Shown in pieces: positions 8,507 through 20,100 of a stretch of 64,000 nucleotides of DNA (position 1 is its first letter; every line of letters begins with the position of its first letter). Under the pieces are notes generated by a model. The model searched no databases. It was not told the origin of the DNA and was given only the letters and a program-made list of their open reading frames with translations. Made by a program: the position numbers and the translations under genes. The stretch lies in NCBI RefSeq assembly GCF_001953865.1, contig NZ_MQUQ01000027.1, positions 1 to 64,000 of the forward strand. The letters are read 5' to 3'. This DNA is from Amycolatopsis coloradensis. Lineage in GTDB: Bacteria > Actinomycetota > Actinomycetes > Mycobacteriales > Pseudonocardiaceae.

Positions 8507-9773
8507 TGAGCGTGCCGGTGATGACCCGCACCTCGGCCTGCTCCAGCGGGGGAAGGCGCCCGGCGGTGCCGGCACCGCCTTCGGCTCGGACCCGGACGAC
8601 ACCCTGTCCAGGGTGCGGTAACAGAACAGTGGGTTGACGCCAAGGCGACCGCGGACGAGGACGAGCCTGCCAACGCGCTCGTCCCCGGCCGCGGCCCCGC
8701 GGGTTTCACCGGCACGGTGATTTTCTCGGCTGTGCTGGCCCTTGCGGCTTGATGGCTGGAGAAGTCCCTGCCCACGCCGCGTACAGGCGCGGTCTGCCTG
8801 AGACTCGTTCTTCTCCTGGCCCGTGGATAGGTGTGGAGACACCGACACCGATCAGCGGCGCATATCGGCGATCGAGGAGTCCCTCTTCGGCGTCCGCCCC
8901 GCGAGACACCCGCTGCGTCAGTACCGATTCACCGGAAGCCAGCCCTGCGTCGAGTCGTGAAACTGGCGCCGGGGCCCGAATGAGAAATTCCCATCTACCA
9001 AAGGACGGCCGCTCAGACAAGCGACGATGGTCGGGTCAACGGCGCCTGTCCAGCCGTTACAGGCAACCGGGTGAAATTTGGAATTTCCACTTTTCTGAAG
9101 GTTCGAGATGATCGAAAACTCGCCGAAAAAGATCATTTCTCGGCGGCGCACGGGCTGGTGCACGTGCGCATGGCCGTGCTGCCCAAAACGTGAGAATCCC
9201 GTTGAACAAGATCACTTTCTTGTTTCCGCAGTTGATGGCGTCGTCGCCGGGAAGAAGATGATCTGCGTCAGCCGCTTCCTGAGTTTTCATGTTTGAGTCA
9301 TCGATACGGTGGGAACCAGCAGGCGTTGCCGTGGAGCGATATGCAAGGCCAAGCGGCTTGAACTGGAAAAATGCGAAGAGCGGAGGTTGGCGCGATTGTT
9401 CTGCCGGGCCTTGTGCCCGGGATGCGACACAGCTGGTGTCATCACCTCTCCAGCGCATCCGGTTACCGCCGGATGTGTCGTCCTCATTTTGTCTTATTCG
9501 GGTTCGCTATGTTCCGCCATTCCAAGATATGCGGCGAATTGACAGTCATTCAACGAATCGTTTTGGTGGAAATGCTACCTTGTGTAACGTCGGTTGATTT
9601 CCGTTCGGACCCGCCATCCCACTATTGGCGGTACTGACGATCTCCGGTGCCCGGCAGCGTGTTGTTTCCAGCCCGATGTGGACAGAGAAGTCCCACGGGT
9701 GGCGGAGTGAGAATCGTGGCGCGGCAGAAGACCGCGGCTGTCCATTTCGTAGTCCCTACTGTTTGGAGGATTT
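8507..9773. other. 1.27 kb region without a supportable gene, upstream of the main NRPS unit
   Basis: No frame here shows recognisable homology. The short plus-strand stretch ending in GFTGTVIFSAVLALAA and a TGA (near 8750) could be the tail of a lost membrane protein. From about 9050 to 9260 the base composition becomes AT-richer. Two small stems occur, 9121-9126 with 9140-9145 (CGCCGA/TCGGCG) and 9205-9211 with 9218-9224 (AACAAGA/TCTTGTT), both around a similar AAGATCA(C)TTTCT word. A TTGACA occurs at 9539-9544 without a convincing -10. The promoter of the main biosynthetic unit should lie in this region. Confidence 0.4.
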
Positions 9774-11072
9774 ATGCGGTCTGTCCAAGAACGCTACGAA
9801 AGCCCGAGCCGGCATCCGGTGCGGGCACAAGATCTTCAGCGTGTGCTGAACCGTCTGGTGACTCGGCACCGCGTGCCCGGAGCTCAGCTCGCCGTGCTGC
9901 GGGACGGCCTGAAGACAGTGGTCCAGACCGGTGTCGAACACCAGGACAGACAGAGACCGATGAGAGCGTCCTCCGCTGTACCGACCGGTTCCATCACCAA
10001 GCTGGCCACCGCGACGGTCGTGATGGCGCTCGTCGCCGACGACGATCTGGAACTCGATCAGCCCGTCGGTGAACTGCTCGGTGTCTCCGGGCTCTCCGAC
10101 CGGATCACGCCGTGGAACCTGTTGAGCCACACGAGTGGCCTGCCGTCCGATCCGGCCGATGTCACCAGTGCGTGCCTGCGGGAAGTCCGCGCGGCGGTAT
10201 CCGTCTGCCCGCCGGGAACGGCGTTCTCCTATTCGAATCTGGGCTACGCGTTGGTCGGTGCGCTGATCGAAGCGGTGACCGGGATGTCCTGGCGTGAAGC
10301 CGTCGAGGCGATAGTCCTGCGTCCCTTGGAGATAGAGCCCGCCTACAACGGCGGCGAACGTGTCGTTTCCGGGCACGCGCACGCGACGGGACCGGCCGCC
10401 GCCCGCCCGGTCGAGCAGTCGTTGGCGCCGATGCTCGAACCCGCGGGCGCACTGGCGCTCAGTGCCGACGACCTGGTCGAACTGGGCCGGGTCCACCTGG
10501 GGAAACCGGGACTGCTCGACGTCGTGACCGCGGCGGACATGCACCGCCGGGTCCCTGATGCGGATCCGTTCGGCCTCGCCGACGGCTGGGGCCTCGGAAT
10601 CGCGCACTACGAGGGTGACGACGACCTCTGGCTCGGCCACGACGGCACGGCCGACGGCACCTCCTGTCACTTGAGGATCGATCAGTCCGGTGCCTGCGTG
10701 GTCGCGTTCACGGCGAACGGCGCCGCGGGCACCGCATTGTGGCAGGACCTGGTTCCCGAACTTCGCACGCTCGGCTTGATGCTCCCTCTCCAGCGTCCCC
10801 TCACCGTGACCGGGCCGGTCCCGTTCCCGGCCGGTGACTTCGGCACCTACCGCAACGGTGCCATCGACTACACGATCCGCCCCGACGACCGGGGTGGTGC
10901 CGTTCTCGTCGTCGACGGCGAGATCTTCGCGGACTGCACGCTTCACGAGGACGCCACCTTCACGGTCCGCGATCCGGCCACCGGTCGCGTGACGCCCTGC
11001 GGCCGGTTGCGCGGCGCGCCCGGCGCGGCGACCGCGATCGAAGTCGGCGGCCGCCGAGCACGGCGTCTCTGA
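9774..11072 (+). CDS. Putative PBP-type thioesterase (trans-acting NRPS cyclase), beta-lactamase fold
   Basis: A 432-residue serine hydrolase of the beta-lactamase/penicillin-binding-protein superfamily. Catalytic motifs are visible: S73-I-T-K76 (SxxK), Y153-S-N155 (YxN) and H289-D-G291 (the HxG/KTG equivalent). The serine hydrolase domain covers about residues 20-330, followed by a beta-rich, lipocalin-like C-terminal domain as in SurE-type cyclases. There is no signal peptide, which argues against a secreted beta-lactamase or D,D-peptidase. GGAGG at 9765-9769 precedes the ATG. It is the first gene before NRPS2, and NRPS3 ends in an E domain without a cis thioesterase. PBP-type thioesterases release and cyclize NRPS peptides with a D C-terminus, so this role is inferred. 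The alternative is a resistance or housekeeping esterase. Confidence 0.75.
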   Translation: MRSVQERYESPSRHPVRAQDLQRVLNRLVTRHRVPGAQLAVLRDGLKTVVQTGVEHQDRQRPMRASSAVPTGSITKLATATVVMALVADDDLELDQPVGELLGVSGLSDRITPWNLLSHTSGLPSDPADVTSACLREVRAAVSVCPPGTAFSYSNLGYALVGALIEAVTGMSWREAVEAIVLRPLEIEPAYNGGERVVSGHAHATGPAAARPVEQSLAPMLEPAGALALSADDLVELGRVHLGKPGLLDVVTAADMHRRVPDADPFGLADGWGLGIAHYEGDDDLWLGHDGTADGTSCHLRIDQSGACVVAFTANGAAGTALWQDLVPELRTLGLMLPLQRPLTVTGPVPFPAGDFGTYRNGAIDYTIRPDDRGGAVLVVDGEIFADCTLHEDATFTVRDPATGRVTPCGRLRGAPGAATAIEVGGRRARRL

Positions 11073-11143
11073 GCGACGTTCCCACCCCCGTTTTCCGCCT
11101 GCGGGCGGGACTCCTTGTTGTGCCTGGAAGGTGCGAAAAAACG

Positions 11144-14100
11144 ATGATCGTGCAAGACACGACGGACGGCGCCCCCGACGCCGAGAGAACCGCCGCCCTG
11201 CCGGAACTGTTCGCCGCCCAGGTGCGCTCGTCGCCGCGGGCGATCGCCGTCGACGGTGCCGACGGCCGCCTGACCTATGCCGAGCTGGCGGAGCGTGCCG
11301 CGCGGCTCGCGGGTCACCTGATCCGGCTGGGCGTGCGTGCCGAAGACCGCGTCGGGCTGCTGCTCGAACGATCGGCCGAACTCGTCGTGGCGGAACTGGC
11401 GATCGTGATCGCGGGCGGGGCCTACGTCCCGCTCGACCGGCGGGCTCCAGATGCTCGTTCGCGGTCGACACTGGCTTCGGCAGGGGTCTCGGTGCTGATC
11501 GCCGATCAGCCCGACCGGGGGGCCGATATCCACAGTGGACAGCTCGTCGTCGCCGGGCGACCATTCCCGGAACCGGATTCGGCGCCACCGCGCGTGGACG
11601 CGGACCAGCTGGCGTACGTCATGCACACGTCGGGGTCGACAGGGACGCCCAAAGGCGTGGCGGTGCGGCACCATGACGTGGCGGCGCTGGCCGCAGACAG
11701 CCGGTTCGCGGGTGACGCGCACCGCCGTGTGCTGCTGCATTCCCCGGCGGCGTTCGACGCCTCCACTTACGAACTGTGGGTCCCGCTGCTCAACGGTGGG
11801 ACGGTGGTGATCGCGCCACCCGGCGACCTGGATGTGGAAACACTGCGGAGAACCCTTGCCCGGCACCGCGTCACCTCACTGTGGCTGACCGCGGGTCTGT
11901 TCCGCGTCGTGGCACAGGAGGCACCGGACAGCTTCGACGGTGTTCGCGAGGTCTGGACCGGCGGTGACGTCGTCCCCGCCGGCGCCGTGCGGCGAGTACT
12001 GCGCGCCTGCCCCGGTCTGACCGTGGTCGACGGATACGGCCCGACGGAGACGACCACGTTCGCGTCGGTCCATCCGATGTCCTCGGTGGACGATGTCCCC
12101 GACGCGGTGCCGATCGGCCGCCCGCTGGACGACGTCCGCGCGCACGTCCTCGACGACGCGCTGAACCCGGTGCCGCCAGGACAGCCGGGAGAGCTGCACA
12201 TCGCCGGAGCCGGGCTGGCGCGGGGCTATTGGGCCCGGCCGGGCGCGACCGCGGAAAGGTTCGTGGCCGATCCGGACGGCGAGCCCGGCGGCCGGATGTA
12301 CCGCACCGGAGACCTGGTGCGGCACAACGACGACGGTGAACTGGAGTTCCTCGGCCGCACCGACGAGCAGGTCAAGATCCGCGGCTTCCGCGTGGAACTC
12401 GGCGAGATCGAAACGGTGCTCGCCGCCGCCCCCGGGGTGGGGGAGATCGTGATCGCCGCCCGCGAGGAGCGGCCGGGCGTCAAGAGGCTGGTCGCCTACG
12501 TGGTCGCCCGGTCCGGAGAGACACTCGGGGACCTGGCGAAGACGGCGGCAGCGGCGTTGCCCGATTACATGGTGCCGTCGGCGTTCGTCGTCCTCGACGA
12601 GCTTCCGTTGAGCGCGAACGGAAAGGTCGACCGCCGCGCGCTGCCCGCGCCGCCGGAGGAGGAACGGAAGAGCGTCGCACCGCGGACGGAAACAGAACGC
12701 GCCGTGGCCGGAATCCTGGCTGACGTGCTCGGAGTGACCGGGATCGAGGCCGACGACGACTTCTTCGCTCTCGGCGGCGACTCGATCCTCGCCGTGCAAG
12801 CGTTGTCGCGGTTGCGCCGGGCTTTCGGCGCGGACCTGTCCGCCCGGACGGTGTTCGACGCCCCGAGCGTCGCGGAGCTGGCGCGGTTGCTCGACGAGGC
12901 GCCCCAGCGCGAAGAGGCCGCGATCCCGATTTCGGCGCCTTCGGACGTCCTTCCGCTGTCCCCGGCCCAGCGACGGCTGTGGTTCCTCCACGAGCTCACC
13001 GGAGCCAGCGCGGAGTACAACACCGCCGTCGGGCTCCGGTTGTCCGGCCCACTCGCCCTCGAGACCCTGCGCGACGCGCTCAAAGCACTCTGCGCCCGGC
13101 ACGAGTCGCTGCGGACGACCTTCGATTCCGTCAAGGGCGAGGGAGTCCAGCGGATCGCCGAGACCGGCGAGATCCCGTTGCGCGTCGCGGAAACACGCGC
13201 GGACGACGCCACGCTCGCCGCCGAGCTCGGCACGCCGTTCGATCTGCGCACCGGACCGCTGACCCGGGCCGTGCTGTACCCGCAGGCACCCGGTGAGCAG
13301 CTGCTCGTCCTGTGCCAGCATCACATCGTCACCGACGGCCGGTCGATCGGGATCCTGACCGCCGAGCTGATGGACTTCTACGCCGGTATCACCCCGCCGC
13401 CGTTGTCGCTGGGCTACCGCGACTACACGCTCTGGCGAGAGCGTTCCGACGACGACACCCAGCTCGGGTACTGGCGCGAGGCGCTCGACGGGCTCGAACC
13501 GCTGGCGGTCCCGACCGACCGGCCACGCCCGGCGCAGCGCACCACCGAGGGCGCTGTGCACCGCCACGATCTCCCCGCGGACCTGGTCGGGGGCCTCACC
13601 GCCGCCGGACGTCCGCACGGTGCGACGCTGTTCATGACGCTGACCGCCGCCGTGCAGCTACTCCTGTCCGCTTACGGCGGCCAGCGCGACATCGCCGTCG
13701 GCACCGCCGTCGCCGGTCGTGACCGGGCCGAATGGGAAGCCCTGACCGGCTTCTTCGTCAACACCCTCGTCCTGCGCTCCCAGGTCGACCGGGCGCAGGC
13801 GTTCCCGGACTTCCTCGCCGGGCTCCGGGAGACGGTGCTGGAAGCCTTCGCGCACGGCGACGTGCCGTTCGACCGCGTGGTCGAGGAAGTCCAGCCCGAA
13901 CGCGATCCGTCGAGAACCCCGCTGGTCCAAGCCGTCGTCGTCTTGCAGAGCCCGCTGGTCCGGCCTCGTGAAGCCGGTGGGTTGCGGGTGCGCGAGTACG
14001 CACTGCCCCGCCCGTCGGCCCGGTTCGACCTGGTGATCGAGTTCTGGCCGCACGACGACGGCCTGCGGGTCACGGTCGAATACGCCACCGCGCTCTTCGA

Positions 14101-17100
14101 CAGCGCGACGATCGAGCAGTTGACCGCGAGCCTGGAGGCCCTCCTCACCGGGATCGCCGCCGACCCCGCCCGCCGCGTGGGTGACCTGCCGCTGCTCACC
14201 TCGGACGAGCTGCTCCCACCGGACGCCGCCCCGGCGGAAACCCTCACCCGGTTGTTCGATCGCCAAGCCGGACTGCGGCCGGACGCGCCCGCCGTGCTCT
14301 TCGGTGACCAGCGGCTCGGCTACGGAGAACTGAGCACCAGGGCCGACCGGCTCGCCGGACGGCTGGTCCGCCTCGGCGTGCGCCCGGAAGACCGGGTCGG
14401 CCTGCTGATGGACCGCTCGGCCGACCTGGTCGTGGCGGTTCTCGCGATCCTCAAGGCGGGCGCCGCCTACCTGCCCCTGGATCTGCGTGCCCCGGCGGAC
14501 CGGCTCCGGCTGCTCCTCGACGGCACGTCGGTCCTGCTCACCGACGAGACCTGGCAAGGCACCGCGAGCACCGTCCACAACGGACGGATCCTGGTCCTTC
14601 CCGACGCGGGTGAGGAGCCCACGCCCGACGTCGCGATCGATCCGGCGAGCCTGGCCTACGTCGAGTACACCTCGGGATCCACCGGGGAGCCGAAGGGCGT
14701 GGCCGTCCGGCACGCGGACGTGGTGGCGCTGGCCACCGACCGGCGGTTCGCCGGCGGCGCCCACGAGCGTGTGCTGCTGCACTCACCGCTGGCCTTCGAC
14801 GCCTCGACCTACGAACTGTGGGTGCCGCTCCTGAACGGCGGCACCGTGGTCGTCGCGCCACCGGGGGACGTCGACGCCGAGACCGTCCGTGCGCTGACCG
14901 CACGGCACGGCGTCACCGCTCTGTGGCTCACCGCCGGGCTGTTCCGGCTCTTCGCCGTCGACACGCCGGAGTGCTTCCAAGGTCTGCGTGAAGTCTGGAC
15001 CGGCGGTGACGTCGTCCCGCCCGAGGCGGTGCGCCGGGTGCTGGAAAGCTGCCCTGGCGTCGCGGTGGTCGACGGCTACGGCCCGACCGAGACCACGACG
15101 TTCGCGACCGCGTTCCGCATGGCCTCGCCTGCCGCGGTCCCCGAGGTGATCCCGATCGGGACGCCGCTGACCGGCATGCGCGTGTACGTGCTCGACGAAG
15201 GCTTGCGACCGGTGCCGCGCGGCGCGCTCGGCGAGATCTGCGTCGCCGGACCGGGGCTCGCCCGGGGCTACGTCGGCCGGGCGGGCGCGACCGCCGACCG
15301 GTTCGTCGCCTGCCCGTTCGGCGCTCCCGGCGAGCGGATGTACCGCACCGGCGACCGTGGACGGTGGCGCACCGACGGGACCCTCGAGTTCGCCGGCCGC
15401 GGTGACGACCAGGTCAAGATCCGCGGCTTCCGGGTCGAACCGGCGGAGGTGGAACGGGCGCTGACCGCCGAACCCGCCGTCGCGCAAGCGGTGGTGACGG
15501 CGCGGGCCACCGGCGGGCGCAAGTACCTCGTCGCCTACGTCGTCGCCGCCGAAGACTCCACAGTGGACACTGAAGCTCTCCGTGGCACCCTGGGACGAAC
15601 CTTGCCGGACTACCTCGTGCCGTCGACGATCCTCGTTCTCGACGCGCTTCCGCTGAGCGCCAACGGAAAGGTCGATCGGCGCGCGTTGCCGGAGCCGCGG
15701 TTCGAGTCCGCGAGCAAGCACGGTGCCGCTCCCCGGACCGAGCGGGAAGCCGTGCTCGCGGGGATCTGGGCCGACGTGCTCGGCCTCGACCGCGTCGGCG
15801 TCGAGGACAACTTCTTCGCCCTCGGTGGCGACTCGATCCTCAGCATCCAGGTCAGCGCCCGCGCCCGGCGGGCAGGGCTCGCCCTGACCACGGCCGACCT
15901 CTTCCGCCACCAGACCATCGCCGCCCTCGCCCCGGCGCTGGCCGAGGCGGTGACCGCCATCGACCACGGCCCCGTGTCCGGCGACGTCGTCCCGACCCCG
16001 ATCCAGCGCTGGTTCTTCGACACCGTGCGGGCCCCGGACCGGTTCGACCAGGTCATCGCGGTCGACTTGGCGGAGTACGCCGACGAGCACGCGCTCGCCA
16101 CCGCCATCGCCGCGCTGACCCGGCACCACGACGCGCTGCGGACGACGTTCACCCGTGACGGCGACCGGTGGTGGCTGCACACCAACGGTGTCGAGGACGG
16201 CCACTCGCTGCTGCACTGGTCCTTCTCCGGTCCGCCCGAACGCCGGGTGCTGCAGTTGTCCGCCCATCACCTGGTCGTCGACGGGGTGTCGTGGCGGATC
16301 CTGCTCGAAGACCTCGACCGGGCCTACCACCAGGTCCTCCAGGGAAAACCGGCCGACCTCGGGCCGCGCACGACTTCCTTCCGCGAATGGGCCGCGCGGC
16401 TCTCCGCCCACGCGGAGACCGGAGGATTCGACGACGAACTCGAACACTGGCGCGGACTGGCCGTCGCCCCGATCCCCGTCGACGGAACCGGCACCAACAC
16501 GGTCGCGCGGTCGCGCGCGGTCACCGTCCGGCTGACCCCGGGGGAGACGCGGTCGCTGTTGCGGGAGGTGCCGGAGGTCTACCGGACGCAGGTCAACGAC
16601 GTCCTGCTGACCGCACTGGGCCGGACGCTGCGGGACTGGACCGGCCAGGTGCCGGTGATCGATCTGGAGGGCCACGGCCGCGAGGAACTGTTCGACGGCG
16701 TCGACCTGTCCCGGACGGTCGGCTGGTTCACCAGCCTGTTCCCGGTCGCGCTGGACGTGCCAGGAGACTGGGGCGCCGCACTCAAAGCCGTGAAGGAGCA
16801 GTTGCGGGCGGTTCCGCGGCGGGGGATCGGCTACGGAGCTTTGCGGTACCTCTCCGACACCGCACCGGTCCTCGACCCGCAGATCAGCTTCAACTACCTC
16901 GGCCGATTCGACCTGCCCGGTGACCTCTACACCGGCTTGCACGGCGAGCTGACCCTGGACGCCGATCCCGGCGACATCCGCCCGCATCTGCTGGAGGTGG
17001 TCGGCCAGGTCAACGGCGACACCCTCGAATTCACCTGGCACTACGCGGAAGGCGTGCATGACGACGGCACCGTCACCCGGCTGGCCGACGACCTGCTGAA

Positions 17101-20100
17101 GAACCTGCGCGAAATCCTGGGGCACTGCGCCGAACCCGGCGCGGGCGGCCGGACCCCGGCGGACTTCCCCCTCGCCGGTCTCAGTCAGTCCACTCTGGAC
17201 GAACTGGTCGGCGACGGCCGAGACGTCGAGGACGTCTACCCGCTCACCCCGATGCAGGCGGGCATGGTGTTCCACGGCCTGGCCCAGCCCGGCGACCGGA
17301 ACTACTTCGAACAGATCTCCTTCACCCTCGACGACGTTCCCGATCCCGAAGCACTCGGCGCGGCCTGGCGCCGGGTCGTGGACCGGACACCGGTGCTGCG
17401 CAGCCGGATCGTGTGGGACGGCGTACCCCGGCCGTTGCAGATCGTGCTGCGCGCCGCCGACCTCCCGGTGTCCTACCCGGATTGGTCCACAGTGGACGTC
17501 GACGAGGCGATGCGGCGAAAGCTGGCCGACGATCTCGCCGAAGGGATCGATCTGACCCGCGGGCCGCTCATGCGGCTGGTCATCGCCAAGGACTCGGCCA
17601 CTTCGGTCCGGGTGATCTGGACCTTCCACCACGTCCTGCTCGACGGCTGGAGCGTGTTCGGAATCCTCTCCGACGTCCTCGCCCTACTGCGCGGCGGCGA
17701 CCTGCCGACCCGGCGTCCGTTCCGTGACTACGCGGCCTGGCTCGCCGACCAGGACGACGCCGCCGCCGAAACCCACTGGCGGGCCGAACTCGCCGGGGTG
17801 ACGCCGACCGCGCTGCCCGGCGACCGCGGAGCCCGCGCCCACTCGGCCAGTTCGACCGCCCGCGTCCCGGTGGAACTCGACGACGCCGCCACCGCCGAAC
17901 TGCACGCGTTCGCGCGGCGGCACCGCCTGACCCTCAACACGATCGTCCAAGGTGCATGGGCGGCCCTGCTTTCGCGCTACAGCGGTGAGTCCGAGGTGTG
18001 TTTCGGCGCAACGGTGTCCGGTCGCCCGGTCGAACTGCCGGGCGCGGACGACATCCCCGGCCTGTTCATCGACACCCTGCCGGTGCGGGTGAAGCTCGAC
18101 GCCGAACGCGGTCTCGCCGACTGGCTGCGGGATTTGCAGGCGGCACAGGCGGAATCGCGCCGGTTCGGGCACGTCGGCCTGCCCCGGTTGCAGGCCTGGA
18201 GCGAGACCGGCGGAAGCCTCTTCGACAGCATCATCGTCTTCGAGAACTATCCGGTCGCGGATCTCCCGGGGTTGCGCGACGTCCGCGCGGCCGAACGCAC
18301 CAACTACCCGCTCGGTGTCGTCGCCTACCCCGGACAACGGCTTTCCCTGGTGCTCAACCACGATCCTGAGCTGCTCAGCCCGGAGCTGGCCGAGCGGCTG
18401 GCCGCGCACTTCGAAACGCTGCTCCGCGGGTTCGCCGCCGCCCCGCACGAGCCCGTGACGCGGGTGCCGATGCTGGCCGGACCGGAGATCCGGCACCTGC
18501 TGCGCGACCGCAACACCACGGCACCCGAGGTACCCGGTGGGACGGTGCCCGAGCTGTTCGAGGCTCACGTGCGCCGGAACCCGGACGCGGTCGCGCTGGT
18601 GACCGACGAAGAGACCGTCACTTACGGCGAGCTGGACGCCCAGGCCAACCGCCTGGCCAACCGGCTGCGTGACCTCGGGGTCCGGGCCGAGGACCGGGTC
18701 GCGGTGCTGATGGACCGTTCGCCCGCGCTCGTCGTGGCCGAACTCGCGATCGTGAAGGCCGGTGGCGCCTACCTGCCGCTGGACCTGCGCGCCCCGGCGG
18801 AACGGCTTCGGTTGCTGCTCGGCGAAGCCGGGGCGGACGTCCTGGTCGCCGACCAGAACTGGCTCGCCACCGCACGGGAAGTGCACGGCGGGGTGATCGT
18901 CACCGAGGCCGGCGACTTCCCGGCGACCTCGCCCGCTGTGACCGTCGATCCCGAGCAGCTGGCCTACGTCATCTACACCTCGGGGTCGACCGGAAAGCCG
19001 AAGGGGGTCGCCGCGCGGCACCGCGATGTCCTCGCCTTGGCGGCCGACCAGCGGTTCACCGCGCACGACCGCGTGCTGCTGCACTCGCAGCAGGCTTTCG
19101 ACGCCTCGACCTACGAACTGTGGGTGCCGTTGCTGAACGGCGGGACGGTCGTGCTGGCCCCGCCGGGCGACCTCGACGTCCACACCCTCGGCCGGATCCT
19201 CACCACGCACGCGGTGACCGGCGTCTTCATGACGACCGGGCTGTTCCGGCTCGTCGCGCAGGAAGCGCCGGAGATGTTCGGCGGCGTGCGGGAGGTCTGG
19301 ACCGGCGGCGACGCCGTGCCCGCCGTCGCGCTGCGCCGGGTGCGGGCCGCGTGCCCGCGGACCTTGGTGGCCGACGTCTACGGCCCCACCGAGACCACGA
19401 CCTTCGCGACCGTGCACCCGCTGCCCGGTGAGATCCCCGACGTCGTGCCGATCGGCGGGCCGCTCGACAACACCCGCGTCTACGTCCTCGACGACGACCT
19501 GCGGCTCGCCCCGCCCGGCGCGCCCGGCGAACTGCACATCGCCGGGGCCGGGCTGGCGCGCGGCTATCTGGGACGGCCGGGTCTGAGTGCCGAGCGGTTC
19601 GTCGCGGATCCGTTCGGGCCGCCGGGGGAGCGGATGTACCGCACCGGCGACCTTGTGCGCTGGAACGACGAGGACGCCCTCGAATTCGTCGGCAGGGTGG
19701 ACGAACAGGTCAAGATCCGCGGCTTCCGCGTCGAGCCGAGCGAGATCGAGGCCGCGCTGGGCGAGCATCCCGGCGTCGAACAGGCGGCCGTGCTGGCCCG
19801 CGCGGACGGCGGCGTGAAGCGGCTGGTCGCCTACGTCGTCGGCGAAACCGAAGGACTGGCGGACTTCCTGGGCCGGACCCTGCCGGACTACATGGTCCCG
19901 GCCGCGTTCGTCCGCCTGGAGAAGTTCCCGGTCAACGTCAACGGCAAGCTCGACCGCACCGCGCTGCCCACGCCCGACTTCGACGTCCGCGACCACGTGC
20001 CGCCGCGCACCGACCGCGAACGCCTGCTCACCGAAATCTGGGCCGAGGTGCTGGGCGTCGAACGGGTCGGTGCCACCGACGACTTCTTCGAACTCGGCGG

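Noticed and set aside
9774..11072. A secreted class C beta-lactamase for self-resistance
   Set aside because: There is no signal peptide, it is placed directly ahead of NRPS2, and NRPS3 lacks a release domain. It remains the main alternative if phylogeny disagrees.
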